Positions 24,100 through 38,759 are shown, counted from the first letter of the stretch. The stretch is DNA of 64,000 bases from Stratiolaelaps scimitus (GCA_019614645.1 JABWDB010000005.1:11192001-11256000); one strand, 5' to 3'. A program made the numbers and translations. The notes: generated by a model from the letters alone, not told the origin.

Positions 24100-27000
24100 G
24101 CGTGGCGCAAAGGAGAGGGCGTCCCTCTTCTGCTTCTAAGCTTTTTTCTCTGTGTGCGTCAAGCTTTTTTGGCGGTTTGCACAGCTTCTAAGAGATGACG
24201 CGGTGGGAGGCTCTTCAAACGCCCTTACGCTATTGTTTTATAGCTGTTTTTACCGGAAGTGGCATCCATATCAGATCTGGCCTTTCGTCAGATACGCTAC
24301 ACATGTGCATCCCATGTTGATTTCAGATCTACTTTGCTCTTGAATTGCATACGAATAAGAAGACGACCTTTTTTTCTTTAGAAATGGGTCTGCAAATCAC
24401 ATCGACTGAGGTGAAGGAAGTCACACATAATTATAACAATAATGAAGACATTGGTTTTTTTCTCATTTACGAATTATCATGGCATCCGAATCACCCCAGT
24501 CGAAAAACGAAACTACGATTCTCGTTGCGCTAATGACGCTTTTGGTTAGCGACAAATTAGAAGTACACAGGTTTGCTTACCGGCGGGGCATCCGTCTCTT
24601 ACGAAGCAATGCTAAAAGCAGTTGTACCGTGGACGTTAAATGTTGGCTGAGAATCAGCCCGAAAGCCCTCTAAGTTTGCTTACCTGGGACTCAAAAAAAT
24701 ATAGAACAAAACGGGAACTTCAAATTGCGAAGAAATGCGTCACTAATGTAATGTAGTTAAACCTTCCATAAATATACAGAATGGAAAACGTGGATCGTTG
24801 CACGTTCGATGTCTTCCTCTGAATTGACTCGATCCCGCTCTTGTCCGATGGATACATGCCCTTACATGTATAGTTTTACTACGCTGTGGCGCTATGTGGA
24901 CTATAGGGTCTGGAGTGGATCAACCGAGGAGATAACTGCAGGCAGCGGCCTCATAAAACAGGCCAACCATAGACCACGCACATGCGGGTATGCAAAGTTC
25001 ACCGTTTGCCAGGGCCATGATTCTCCTCCTATCTTCGTCAACGCCCCCTCTTTACCGCCAAGCCATTCAGCAAGCCAGATATGTAATTCAATGGCGTAGC
25101 GCGTGCGAGCAATGCGTAGCCGAGAAGACGAACCACTGCTATTGTCCATGTGCTACAACACAACACACTTTCCTCGTGTTTGAGCCTCTCCAATGCATCT
25201 ATATCCGCGCGCCGCTATCGTAGCTGTCAGCTTCAGTAAAAAAACAAGAAACATACGCATATCCTACAACGAAATGAAGAACTCGCAAAGACTATTTGTG
25301 CAAGCTGTGCTATAAAATGCTTGTATCACTTCCTAAGGTGGGTTCCAAGGTAAGTTCACATGTCATGTATCTGTTCCGATAATTGTGCAAATGCCACTGT
25401 CAACTGCTAAGCTGATGAGTATTGTGAGAGCCCTTTTAGGGAGAATCATCGAAAATTACCGTCACTATAGTCCGTTGGCCGTCGCGTTTGCACGATGAAA
25501 AGCAAAAAGCTGGTTCACACATTGCCCGTTGAGTTGATTGTCCTTGTCGACCTCGGTTTTAGTGACTAAAGGGGTTCATCTTTCGCCATAACACTACATT
25601 ACAATCGACACTTTGTGGGTTGATGTCGCAAACGCCTCCGCCACAAGTGCTGTGGCATACGCCACCATGCGCTGTGTGCGGTACGATTCGGCCCGTTCCA
25701 TTCAAGTCCAACTGCGCCAGCGTGCCCCTGGACCAGCCGAATTGACACGTTCCGCGTCTCTGCCCAACAATAAACCAGCGCTGGTAGGAAACAAGATGAG
25801 CGCAAAGAATCCAGAAGCTCAGAAGAGTCCGAAGCAGAGATAGAGCGAGGTGGGGTGCAAAAGGAAGAGAGAGCGAGGGAGAGAGAAAGAGCACGGAGAA
25901 ACGGAGTCGAAATTCCCAAATTAAGCGGTACGGCGAGCAGCACTTTAATAAAGGCCGCGAAGGATACAAATGGCTGAGCTTTTATTTGAGATGGGAATAC
26001 TTGAGAAGGAAAAGAAGGAGAGGACGGGGATGGGTCAGGGAACGGAGACTTTAATTTTAGGGAATTTGTCCCCGAGGCGACAAAGCCGAGAGCTGCTCTA
26101 CAACGAGACACTGATTAATTTCCGCGCTCCATTTTTTCCTATTCGCTTGCTGCTCGAGTATCTGTGGAAGCAGGAAAAGCTTGGGGTTGAGGGCGAGGAG
26201 GCAACGCTAGTAAGTCAAGAAGGATTGGAAGGCTTAAAGTGGCTGAGCGGGTGCACTCAGATCGCGGCCATCTTCATTCAGGCCTTTTGCCTGTCGCATC
26301 CTGCCGACACTTTCGACGGTTTCAGGACTTCCTCTCGAGGGACTGCCCTCTACAACCGGTAAATATAACAGACAAACAGAGGTGAAATTTAGCAGTTGCT
26401 TGCGGTGAAGAACTGTTTTCGATATGTGTGTGTTGTTTGCGCTAACTATGATAAATAGTTAATCAACGACGCAGTAAATTGATTAGTGGCAGATACAGCC
26501 AAATCGGAATTTGGTGCTCTTTAAAGTTTTTTTTATTTTTTTACCGCCTACAATTTAGTAGGTCGGGCTATTTGCTATAACTGGGTATTGTAACGTGTAT
26601 TGAAGTTCTTTAAATTAACTCGCGCATCCAAATATAATATAATAACTATGACACAAGGAAGATAAGCAGGATAATCTCTTTGATTTCATATCACATGGAA
26701 AAAGCAAATTACTTTTATAATGAGCAAGTTAGTGAGTTTTATTATAAGCCCACCTCGGGGCCGTAGAGAACCGCGTATTGCATGTTTGCTAGTCACGACC
26801 AGTTTTGTTTACCAACGTCAATTACATATTCAGCTAAGTTCAACTAAAGTATCTATATATCGATGTTTAAGCTCGGTATTGCTCTAATTGGGTTTTTTGC
26901 ACAAAATCATTAGTTCCCCTTGTGACGCATATAACCGCAGGAGTCGAGCTCTATAGATGTCTTCGGTTGTCTTGAGAACAAGTTACAGTTACGAGTCCGT

Positions 27001-30000
27001 GTTAAGCTAGCAGTCAGAGGTGCCAAGGAAGACTACACTGATGTAACTTTTATCTTTCACTCAAACGATTGTCCTAAACGTCGCGTTCTATAAATTTTAC
27101 CCCATGTAGCCTTATCTTTCCGTACTCTAATTTTATAGGTCTATGTCTACGAATGCGTACGTTGATTTAATGCTTCCAATTTGAAACACAGGGAAGTGTA
27201 CATCCGATCATATCACTTGGTGCACTTTGACCACACCTATAAGCTTCGTGAATGCCAGCTGGGAAGCTATTTTGCTGTTTAACGACCGTCGAGCTACAGG
27301 TTTAACGCGTTTGTTTTTTTTACATAGAAGAATAGCGTAATTGATGCACGAAATCGTCTGTAGACCTCCCCTAAACGCATCAATCAACGTATTTATCAAG
27401 CAGTGTGATTCTGTGGATATATGAGCGAGTCAACAGCATGGTAAGTAAACTTTTCGCTAAACTTCGTTCCGATTTCCATACGACGCTGCTTTGTTCGGCT
27501 ACGCCATCGGCACCTCCTTCCAGACCAATCAGAGTGCTATATCGTCTACAGCGTCTTCTCCACCTGCCAATTACCCAGAAGGAGCGGGGCGTATTAGTAG
27601 ACACTCTCAAAGACAAAGAAACAATACAGAGAACAAAGAACAAATAAACAAACGCATACATTGATGCATGCTTCAGTGAGCGCATGGGCAATTCCATGTG
27701 GCAAATCGAAGGTGCAGCGGGAGGGGTCTCAGCTTTTTGGCCCCAGTCTCAGATTTGCATGATTGCTATCGACGAGCAGATCGAGGCGGAAAACACAGCG
27801 AGCTCGAGCCTGGCTCATGCAAACTGTCGAGTGCATGAGAAAGGTTTATGATGTGGATTGCAAGGAAATGTCTTCATGAATCCCTTTAAAATAAAATACC
27901 ATAGAATTAAATGGAATTGTTGTATTAGAACAGTGATTTGAGCACCTTACATTGTGCACTAGAGGGAGTCCATTCAAAGTCCTGTGACCAGTTAAATTAT
28001 GTCGATTGTACGACACAAATCTTCTTCACACAAATTGAATATCTTGTCATTATCCTACTATGCAGTGTATGTATGCGAAATTGAACGAGAACGTTCAAAT
28101 GTGGACGATAAACGCTCGCCGAGTGTCAGTCCGAACGAGTTCAGTAATATGTACAGGGTAGATGCGAAGGCTGAAAATGTTGAGTAATATGAATGAGATA
28201 GATGACTACTTCATTGTCCCTTAAGCGTACGGTATCGAAATCACTCAGCACCTCCGATCGGCTATTGTGCAAATCCTTAAAATATCAGAAGATACTGACT
28301 GACATTCGAGGGACTCCGACGAAACCGAAAGCGAACGAAACAAAACGAAGTAGCAAAGTACATGAAGCCACGCGAAAGGCAGTCGACGGACCAAAAGGGG
28401 TTGTGGGACTAAGGGGGCGGTACTCAGCTGAGGGCAGAAACAAACTTGATTAGCTCAAAGTTCGAGTCGGTTCGACTCGTTCGTATTGTGGTTGAGGTCG
28501 GTTTGTCAGCGGGCATCGGGTCACGGGTTGCACCGGGGAGCAGCATCGAGAGGACGAGGGACGTGAAAGTATGGCTAACGAAGTAGAACGGAAACAAGGA
28601 GCAAGAGTATGTAACAGACAGTTACAATGAGAGAGCGTTTGGCTAAATGTGGAACCACTGCTGCTTAGGTGCAACAGGAAAGAATTATACAGAGATCCCC
28701 ATAGCCCTGTAGGATTCTCCGAATAGTCAAGTGTATGAATGGGGCCAGCCGATATCTATGTAAGCTTGCCTAATTCTGGTAATTGGTTACTCTTTAGTGT
28801 GCTATGTTTGTGTCTGCGCCAACATTCGGTAAGGCCATCCATAAGCGCCATAAATGCAGTGTGGATACCATCGCTATTGCTTTTTTTATCACAATCATAT
28901 AATTTTTATCGTAATCCGTAAACAGCTCGAGAAAACCTTTCCTGACAAAGTGTACCAACATACAACCTAATGAAGACACGTTTTGGCTATATTCAAATGG
29001 TGAGTTGCCATGCGATTTTAGAATACGTGTTCAAATTCGACTAGTTCGATGCACGGTATAGTTTCGTCACTCGAAAAAGTTACATGAATGTTATAAAACG
29101 GCAATAAAAGGAGAAAACAAACCTTGCGAACTATGTGTGTTCATGTGAGCCTTGTGTGATCATGAGCATAAATGTGCATGAATTTCCAAAAATATGAACC
29201 GATTACAGATGTGTGTACGTGCAGGAGATTACGTAGCAGAGTCGTTGGGCCTTCTGTTTGAGCTACGGCCGGGACATCAGTCACTGATATTCCTTCATAT
29301 TTCCCTTGATCCTTTGTGTCCGGGTCCGAGGGGCAACCAAGTTACCGACCACTGCCGGTTCCCCCGACTTGCCGATGGCCCGGGATGACTCGGCCGGCAG
29401 GGGGCGGGGGGTGTTAGCTGGCATAGGCGCTATGGGCGAACGGGGAGGATGTCAAACGAAACGGCGCTCAAAAGTCAAATGCCAAAAGGGAAAGACAATG
29501 ACGCTTGGCAAACTGCGACCGACTAGGGGTCAGCCAACCAGAGGCGGACATCCGAGAACTCGATGGAACTGTCTGAGTCCACAAGGCAGGGAAGAGGCTA
29601 CCCATTGACTGTGGTTGTTGCGCGAACCACAATCGCTCTTTGAGCGCATCGGGACACGACGCAGCGCGGAATGCTGCTCAGAGAGAAAGGACAATGGTGA
29701 AAACGAGAAGCTAACAGGCGAAGAGGACGAGGTTCGTCCAAGTTAGAACAGCTACAGACCAGTACAGGCAAAGACAAGATCAGATTGAATGCTCCCCCCA
29801 ATGGCTATTTGGAGACCGTTTCCCGCTTCGTCGTATTGGAGATGGACCAGCGGCAGAAAGACCCGTCCAGCAACGACATGATGACCGACGGCGAACGCGT
29901 TCAAATGGAATTGTGGCTGGTTACAGCCGCCGGAACATTGCACGTCATGGAGATGTGCACGATCCAACGTTGGCCCTTTGACGACTCGAAATCAGCCGAA

Positions 30001-31025
30001 GCAGTGGGATAGATGCCCTTCAAGACTTTGTGTCGTATTCGACCTCGTTCCATTGTATTGTATAATATATACATATATGTTGTTCATTAAAATCCTTTTG
30101 TGGAGACCATAATCGTTTTAGGACACTGAGTCTTTTCGACAACAATATAAGGCTTGATTCGTGCTCCCGCATCTACGGGGAAAAATACTTGGGATGTATT
30201 TGGTGGTCGATCAGAAACCTCGCTGCGTCAATCTCTCTCGGTTCCGATGATTGAAGTACACGCCAGATCGGGGAGGCGTGCGGTATGCTTATAGGGCACG
30301 ACATCGTGTTTTTCACGTCGAGTTATTCGGTGTAAACGTTACCGCTGGCCGAATATCCTTTATCATTATCGCTGCCCCTCCACTCGACCTTGGGTAGCAG
30401 GGGGGGCTTGGGAGCTTATCAATATTCTAATGGGCGACCTCTCGGCTGGACCGCATTGCGCGGCAGGCAGTTCATGAATGTTTGATCAGTAGAACCAGTA
30501 GCGTTACTGGTAGAAGCCGAACAATAGCAATGATAGTGATAGCAATGAAGGGAATATTCAAATATTCGGATATAGTAAAATGCATATGAGTACGCCATTG
30601 TGACGCTATCGGTCAAATTCGGACGCGCACACGTTGTGGTCCCGGATGGCAAATCCAGACCGAAGTCCTGTCTATCCCCTGCGAAACAGAGCCAGATGAC
30701 TGATGGTGATTACTATACACCGAATCAAATGCGTTCGCTACATCCATGGACCATGAACAAGCTACGAAAGGTCATTGATCAAAAAATACCAAGATGCTAC
30801 TAAAAGGCCAACAAATCGAGCTAACTAAAAGGATAATGAAATGGAAGAAAAAGGTAATCTCGCATTACGCACCATAGGTCACTATAGAATGACCTGATAG
30901 AGAACGTGCTGGTGGCACTCGTCGGGCCTGACTAGTACACAAGCTACTTGCTGTTAGATATTGACACTCCCCGTGCTTTTAGCGGGCTCTGAATAAGGAA
31001 TTGAATTTAAACACCGAGAATATAT

Positions 31026-31030
<5 letters not shown>
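24100..31030. other. Unrecognised stretch
   Basis: No gene, RNA or repeat family is recognised. A consensus 5' splice site follows a short ATG frame at 25317-25348 but stands alone. GA-rich 25850-25900. Confidence 0.55.

Positions 31031-31031
<1 letters not shown>

Positions 31032-31068
<37 letters not shown>
31032..31068. repeat. (AT)n microsatellite
   Basis: A 37-bp pure AT tract. Confidence 0.95.
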
Positions 31069-31074
<6 letters not shown>

Positions 31075-32170
31075 ACCTGAATGGCAAATCTGAAAATGAT
31101 GGCGTTTTTAGTGGAACGGATAGAGTTTTACGGCGTACAAATAGTCGGCCGGGTGGTCTGCACAACGTCAAAAATAGCCGACGAGGCGAAGGAGATCTCG
31201 TCTCTCGAACGAGCAACTCGAGAGGGTGAGTGCGATAGGCCGATAGGCAGCGGCGGATAATGGGAAATATGGTGGGGTAGGCGGAAAGGACATAACACAT
31301 GATACCATGCAATATAGTGCAAGTTAGTGCGCGGTTTATGAGTCAATACAGAGTGAACTCGCTAGGAAGCCCGTGGAGGCTGTGACGTTCAATGTATTGG
31401 TGGGAGAGGCTATGTATTGTAAACCGTAACTGTAATTGCCGCGTAAGTTATTGCTGCTGCACGAGAGACATATCGATGTCATTATCAACTTGTATTGCTG
31501 TTGAAATTATAACAGAACAAGGGTACCTTGCATTATTGTATAGCATTTATAAGGTATATTTTATCAAGTATGCCAACTGCAATAGGTTACATGATGGAGT
31601 AGCATGTAGGGAGAGGTGTCCTTGCGGAATGCGAGTTTCACTTTTCTTCATTAGTAGTAGTGACAATGATAAGGTAATAATTGATGAAGGCAATAGACAA
31701 TTTCTTATATTATTGTACTTACACAAGAGATGATTGTATAGCAATCAGCCGTTGGGAATCATGATTAGTTTGCCTGCCGTTGTTAGTGTCTAATCTAATT
31801 CATGCATCGTCTGCATCACTGTTTCGTCTCATCCACCTATGCCTAATTGCTTCCAGGTGATGTTCGCATTCTTAATAATGCTGCTCTTTGATACCCCGCT
31901 CTCTAGCAACGCCTCCACCGTTTGACGAAAAAGCGAAGCCGTCGGGTTCATGACCGCCCGACCGTCGTCACTGCGTTCTCAACATCATCCTCATCGTCAC
32001 CGCGATCATCGTGATCATGAACGCGGTCATCGTCTGTCACCTCATCATTAGGTGATTGCTACTGCCACCCCACAGCTCACCTCTTAAATCGTCCCCTCGG
32101 CCTCGCCTGTCACTCATATCCGTCGCGGGAGAGCATTAATATGCTAATTAATATTATTATGTAAACAAAT

Positions 32171-33019
32171 ATGCGATGCGTCGACAGCGGCCACGGCCTG
32201 TGGCCAAATATGCTCTCTGGCAACTTGCGCCCGCTTGGTGCAACCGACTCAGCTTGTGGTCGGGCAACGCCCCATCCCGCTGGCTCCGTCTCCAAAAGAA
32301 GAGAGAAAAGACTAACACGGGGCGCAGTCGCACTCAATCGCGCTATCCACCGCTCCCGTCAACATCATCATCATCAGAATCATCGTCGTCGTCGTCATCA
32401 TCATCGTCGCCAACCTCCGTGGCGCGAATCTCGCACGGGAGTTCGCGCGACGAACTTCATAGAGGAGGCAGTAAACTTGGCAGCGGGCAGGGGGGGCAGG
32501 TCTGCTGTCGCAGGCGCTGCGGCAAAGGGACTTTCGGGGGACTTCGGGGGCAGTGCGCTTCTGGAGGCATCCTCCACCGGAGGGCTGGAGCGGGCGCTGG
32601 CCAGGCGCACACGCGCGAAGATCGCCCAAGCGAAGATTGCGCTGACACGATTGCTCGCCAGGAGAGATTGGCTTCGCACACATGAGAGGGCTGGGTGCTA
32701 TGCGGCCGGGTGGAGAGCCGGGAGGGGCAGATTGAGCCCGTACGCAATTGGGGTAAGACGAGCCGTAGATATGGCAGAAGGAGCAAAGCCCGAGGGAACA
32801 CGGGCGTATGCGGAACTGCTGGCGGAGATTGAGGTTGAGCTGTGGATGCTGCGATATAGCTGTGTTGTGCCCTCCTTCTCTGCCCTATTCTGTTGGACAG
32901 TTGGTTTAAACCGTGAGGAAAATCCATATTCGACGGTGCTTCCCGAATGGGGACCGGGCACGATCAGGACGACGTGCCGAGCCGGAACCGGTTCCCTCAG
33001 TGTAATCGACCGCGTCTAA
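32171..33019 (+). other. Longest non-transposon open frame, probably not a gene
   Basis: 282 codons from ATG to stop. The N-terminal third is Arg/His-rich because it runs through the trinucleotide tract at 32359-32411; the middle is Ala/Gly/Arg-rich. A second plus frame (169 codons) and four minus frames (86-156 codons) are open over the same DNA. No signal peptide, membrane segment or known motif is seen. It is most likely a by-product of GC-rich composition; a real single exon cannot be excluded. Confidence 0.12.
32359..32411. repeat. Interrupted CAT/CGT trinucleotide tract
   Basis: Alternating blocks of ATC and GTC units. It produces serine-rich or His/Arg-rich translations in overlapping frames and explains the compositional bias of the long open frame here. 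Confidence 0.9.
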
Positions 33020-34958
33020 ACAACCAAGCGCTGCAAACAGAAAGCGTCGCTGTAAACATGCCGTATTGGTGTGCAGTTGCGACTCTTTTGGAAGCTGGTG
33101 GTAGACGAAGTGTGGATTAAATAGCAACACGCTGTTAGTCGGTTTATTATCTGACGTGCAGCGCATTGCCTACGGGAACACAACGTGAGGACGCGCGCAC
33201 ACCTGCAATGGGTCGAAATGAAACCCATTGAGATGGATCGGCGACAACCCGTTACTTAGTGCATACTCACATGCTGGAGATAATAAAAATCCAAGCGTTT
33301 CAATGGCTACAGAGTTTTTTCAAGCCCGATCATTTGTGTTTAGTCATGAGATCTAAGGCTGGCGTAGTGTATTGCTAATTTACGTTGCGGATCATGGATA
33401 GTGAGTTAGATGTACCCCTTTAAATATACCGATCGACCGTAAAATTGGTGTGAACCTTTAGGGAAGCCATTCTTCAAATATATGTACATAGTATGCATAC
33501 CAATTGTCGCAAAACTTAATCATATCAACCCTGATTAGTTAACTCGCCAAGCACTTCAAAATCGTATATATGATAGAACAGCGTGTACCCTGGGAACAAC
33601 AAGTTTTTCTCTCGTAGATACCCTAATTATGTCCAAATATAGACTCGATGCAGGGTTCTAGATGCGGCCGTGCAAAGCCGTGTCTTCTTCGACGGCGTGC
33701 CTGCACAAACTCCAACATAAACATCTTTGAGCTTTCGTGTATAATATAATACTTGCTTAGTTGTTGGCCTTCTTGCGAAGGGTTCTTGCCCGGCTAGCTC
33801 CCTTCCAACTACCTTTGCGGTAATACAGCATACGGCCAACCCCTCAGAACTGAAGATATAGCACTATCCCCTTAAACAGATAGGGTTGCCCTGGAGTATA
33901 ACTGGTCAGTGTGGTCATTAACTACCGGACCATACCAATTAAAGCAAGCAGGCAGGCAGTTTCGTCTTACGATACGTAGATCTTTCCCACCATCAGCTCG
34001 TCCACCGACCATTCCTCCCTCCCCCCGGCCCCAAGCTATCCCTAAGAAACATAGACCTGTACAAGCATGTATAATTAGGCCCTCGACTATAATTACTATA
34101 TATATATATATATACTGAATATGCGCGACTGTGTTATGACGACCTATGGTAGGTGGCCAATGGGTGTCTCTATATTGAAGTAAGCCTGTGTGGGTGAACG
34201 CGTGTGTGTAAAGTCCTACATAGAATAGGAGGGATTCCGCGATGTGAAGTGACCGGGGTAACGCTCGGCTAGTTGTGATAGTCGCTGCCAGCAGGTGTGT
34301 ACGTCTCACTCTGCACCATACTGCTATGCTATCCGGTGGGCACCTGCAGTCCGGGTTCCGCCGACATGCGACGTCCAACGTGGGGGAGTCAGGTTCTGGA
34401 CGGGGATGCGAATGGGAGCATCGGAATCGGGCTGCACGTCCTCGCTTTCCAGGCGTTATATCATTTTCCCCTTAGGAAAGGCTCCCACACAATTCCCGAA
34501 AGGCTTTCAGTCCGCGCAGCGATCACCCCGCGCTCACTCCTTCCCACGTTTGTCTTCTGTGGTGGTCGCTAGCTCTGAACGGTCCGAGAGAGGGAGAGAG
34601 AGAGAGACAGAGGGAAAAAAAGACGTTTCCACCCGCGGAATACCCGCACCCGCAAATGCGTATTGTATCCTAGACAAAATACATTTCGGCCTGAGCGACT
34701 TTAGGTGATGCGGTAGCGGTGGCGGAAGCAACCGCGAGAGAAATTAGTACTTAGCAAAATTATGATCTACCTGTCTGTGCCTTTTCCCCGGTCCCCTAAC
34801 GCGAACACACTCGCATTGCTACCTGGTCTGGTGGAGAGCTCGGATCCATAGGACGCTGCTATGGGAGGGGATGTAAAAGAAGGCGACGTATCAGGAGGCA
34901 TCAGGAGGTGCAGCTTCGTGCCACGGGACAGCTAGCTGCACAAGACTCTTCCTGAGAG

Positions 34959-34965
<7 letters not shown>

Positions 34966-35018
<53 letters not shown>
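34966..35018. repeat. (AG)n microsatellite
   Basis: The longest dinucleotide run of AG type in the window, about 53 bp without interruption. Confidence 0.95.
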
Positions 35019-35021
<3 letters not shown>

Positions 35022-35290
35022 AAGCGGAGTGAGCTCTAAGTGCTGCTTAATGTATAGCCTGCCCTCAGTGTCCGGACTGGCAGCGTCCAGTGGCCGCAGC
35101 TTCTTTCGCGTCCTTGCAGTAGTGGGCACTGGTAAGTAGCCATACCCCTTTGTACATATACACGAGCACATACGCATAGATACCCACCAGCCCATACGGA
35201 CACACAGCATACGCAGCTGGCCAGTGACCACTCTGAGTAGCTCCTAATAGCATTTGCATCTTCATTTCGGATGTAGGCTCCCACTCGGTC

Positions 35291-35311
35291 GGCGGCGGCG
35301 GCGGCGGCGGC
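35291..35311. repeat. (GGC)7 trinucleotide repeat
   Basis: Seven perfect GGC units. Confidence 0.9.
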
Positions 35312-37914
35312 ATCCCGCAGGCTGCCCACACAAACACATACAGCTCACAAGGGGCAGCAGATGATGAGCAGGGTTCGGGCAGAGCCGGTCACTCACACAC
35401 GCTGTTGCACGCTCGGTCGGTGTCTCACAGATACAGTCTCAGAATTACACACACACACAGAGGCGAACGTTACCTACCAGGATCGTAGCGAAGCACCAAG
35501 TGGTCATCGCAGAGTCGCCGCCTCAGCGAATGCTGACCATCTCACTGCCTGGTAATGCTTATAATCATCATTGCCGCGATGGCACAACAGAGGCCGCAGC
35601 GACCGCGTCGGATTCGGCCATTGCATTGTGGCCCGCCACCGTTCTAATTAACTTAAGTCGCGCGCTTGTCCGAATAAAAAATATCTTTTTGGTGTCCAGC
35701 CAAATGCTTTGTGCATGAGGATACCTCTTCCTCTCCCCCTATATCCTTATCTATCTATCTCTCGTCCTCTTGCGCTGCAAGCATGCTCACGATGCTCGCG
35801 ATGGCTCCTGCGCAGCACCCTGAATAGAACGACGTTAGGTGTCGGCCTGTGGGCGCCCAGTCGAAGGGACCCATATGACGGGCAGGGGTGTGCTTCCATG
35901 CTACATGTTGGCGAGCGTTCTGTGAGCCCCCTTCGTCTGTGTATATTTAATGCGAAAGTCGTGCTTCTGATGCGAATTGTCCAAAGAGAATAAGGGAGCA
36001 GGCTTTGTAAGGCTTTCGTCTAAGCGGGCAAAGTCCATTGATTTGTACTTGGGCGTGTTATATTTATTCGGATGTCGCCCAGAAAGGGACAGCCGATGAT
36101 AGTGGTGGTTTAGTTGGGATTATCTTATATTAAGATCTGAAAAAGTCAGACCCAACGTATGAACTCTAAAGGGCATAGCGCTGGGTGGTCGAATCAGTAT
36201 TAATACTGAATGCATTTGCTCATACCTCAAACAATAGGTGTCGACGAGTGGATTCTCGAACGAACATAGGTAACCGGCCACGCGAATGGTATACTCGAAG
36301 CCTGTACACACCGGACATATAGAAAACCTTTGGGTTCAGTTATCATTTGAGGTTTGTTTTATGATACGGCGCATGTCACATACTTCACGGGGAGGAACAA
36401 TGATCCGCGAGTGTTGGCGCATTTACGGTCGTTGCCGAGTGTCGCGTTCTACAATATAATACAACGCTTCGGAATGGCTTAATGCACATTCTTCGAAAAC
36501 AACTAGCAACGATCAGCGCGCATTGTTTTCTCGTGATTATATTTCAATGTTGGCGTTCAATTTTGGCCATTCACGCACGGCAGGGTTTCCGTTCGCCATC
36601 ACACGGTGGTGTACTCCTCACGTGCAGGGGTGTTGCGAGTTCGTGTGACAAGGGAGTCGGCCTCCATAGGTTAGCCGTCATCATTCGAAGTGGGGGCTGG
36701 GGATTCGAGGCCAACGATTGTAACTGGCAGAGCGAATCTAAGGGTCGGCGTCAGCTACAGGAATTGTGGCTAGTGTGACTGCACGATTGACCAAAGGGAA
36801 CTAGCTGGATTGAGGAAGGGCGGATCGCGGCGCGATTGGTCGACGGCGTCGACCAGCTGACCGCGGCGAACTGCCGAGTATCATTTTCGCCCTATCGGTC
36901 CCGTGTCACGTTCGCAAGTTTTATTAATTAACCTGGAGAGCTCGGAGCGTCCGGCCGGCTCATCCCGAATCCGTCGGCTCGTAGAGATCGCAACTTCGAT
37001 CAGTTGCTCGTTCATGGCTGAACTAGTTCTATCTGAACTATATTAGCTGGCTCAGCCTTAGTCACTACTCCGGCTGGCGCGACCTCCCCCCATACCCCCG
37101 GTCACAACGCGGCGGGGAACACAACGAGCAGGCTTCGTTATATTATTGTGAGTCCGGCTACTGCAGGGCAACAACTTCAACGAGAACGGCCGCAGCAGGC
37201 CATGCTGCTGTACTACAGACGAATTGGCTGACGATGGCCGATGCCATCACCGTCGTCTATGGGGACCGCGCGCCCAGCAATAGAATGCTTCGGAGGCAAT
37301 CGCCCATACACGGATCAACATACGATCACACATGAGGTGTAAAGGGGTGTCAGGAGGCTCGATAGTCAGCGAATGCACAAAGCCGATACGCGATCTAGGC
37401 CGAGTCAGATAAGCGTCAGTAAATCGCGCTCGTCGAGTCGATACGGAGCCCAGTGACTGTGGACTACGTCAACAACACCCCGTATTACAGCAAACAAAAA
37501 TGATCATCTCACTATCACATTCAGAGTGCTCATACCTGCGAAATCTACCACCTCGTTGTGTAACATCTATCATATAACAGTCCGCAATGTGAAGCTTTTC
37601 TCAGAGGGTCTGAATGATGTGGGGTGAGAGTAACTGATAGTGGTGACAGTATGCTTAGCTATTTCGATTAAATGATCAACATATTTTGATAAACAAAAAT
37701 TATGGAAAGTCTCATCGTGGGGATTGAATAACTCTATAGAGTTCCCTGGGCTTCTGGGGCATCTTGAAAACTAAGAGGCGTTACCGAACGATACCGCCAA
37801 AAGGATACTCGGAAGTGTATAAGCGGTAGGTTTTCTCTAACGCTCTTCAAGTTACACTATAATGCATGTAAGCAGTGGCCCAATACTTTACATATGACTG
37901 TACGTTTTTATGTA

Positions 37915-37939
37915 CACACACACACACATATATATATAT
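37915..37939. repeat. Compound (AC)n(AT)n microsatellite
   Basis: An AC block passing directly into an AT block. Confidence 0.9.
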
Positions 37940-38579
37940 GTGATTCGCATCATCTTCCTTGAATTCTGCCTCCCCTGTGCTGTCGACGTTGCGCTGCAAA
38001 TGGCTCGTAGCGAGATTACAAGCGAGGATGGGAACAGATGCCATTTGAGGGGCATAAATTCAAATTCTTTTCCACCTCGGAACGGCGACAAAGCAGGAAG
38101 AGGTGCGATGTGACCGCGTGGGCAAAAGCATCCATTGGGACAAGGCGAGTATCGGTAGCGCCGTTCGGGAACGCAGTCCCTGACCGAGTGTTCCTTCGAA
38201 CATCCCAAATGACGAGGGTGATGGCAAAAACAGTAAATAAGCACTGAATAGCTTCTTCGAATGAACTGAGTCACAGAGAGATAATTACCGAGATTAAACG
38301 AGAGATGTATGCAAATTCAGGGACGACCAGCGTGTAGGAGGTGCAGCCGCCCGTGCCAACAGCCCTTAGAGAATGCTCTTCTTCTTTTCCGCGTGCCCTC
38401 TCTCGCTCTGTCTATCTCTCTATCTTCTTCTGGATCTACTTTTGCTCGGGTTCCGCGTTTCGTGTGATAGGAAATCCAAGAAGTCCAACTCGTATGTATG
38501 CCCCTCGAGGATTGCAATAATCGGCTATGTGTAGCTAGAAAAAACAAGAAGAGGAGTAAGCCCAAATGGTTACTATCCA

Positions 38580-38609
38580 TATTATACATGAGTCCTATTA
38601 TACATGAGT
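38580..38609. repeat. Tandem duplication, 16-bp period
   Basis: TATTATACATGAGT occurs at 38580-38593 and again at 38596-38609. It lies about 150 bp upstream of the retrotransposon insertion. Confidence 0.85.
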
Positions 38610-38754
38610 AAATCGATTCGAAGTGCACCATATTTCATATGGGAGCATTCAGCTGTTACTCGAGGTCCTCTGCCTACGCTACAGAAGATTTGTTCACCGC
38701 CAGCCTAAAAGCACACGCATATCCAGATAGGATTGGTAGTAAGCTGATGACATA

Positions 38755-38759
38755 GTCTA
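38755..38759. repeat. Left target-site duplication (GTCTA)
   Basis: Five bases immediately outside the left LTR, identical to 45392-45396 outside the right LTR. Integrase-generated duplications of this length are usual for BEL/Pao. Confidence 0.93.

Larger units (their letters stand above)
15795..24100. other. Unrecognised stretch with microsatellites
   Basis: GC-rich patches at about 16080-17350 and 20950-23400 carry several long overlapping frames (up to 190 codons on the minus strand at 22771-23343) rich in Arg, Ser, Ala and Cys, typical of GC-rich non-coding DNA. No domain is visible. Confidence 0.55.
33020..38754. other. Unrecognised stretch up to the retrotransposon
   Basis: Contains AT, AG, GGC and AC/AT tracts and a 16-bp-period duplication. 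Open frames are at most about 168 codons and overlap each other. No conserved domain is recognised. Confidence 0.55.

Noticed and set aside
25317..25352. Short exon: ATG frame followed by AAG|GTAAGT near a TATAAA-like string
   Set aside because: The match to a donor site is good, but no following acceptor and exon could be identified; consensus donors occur by chance this often.
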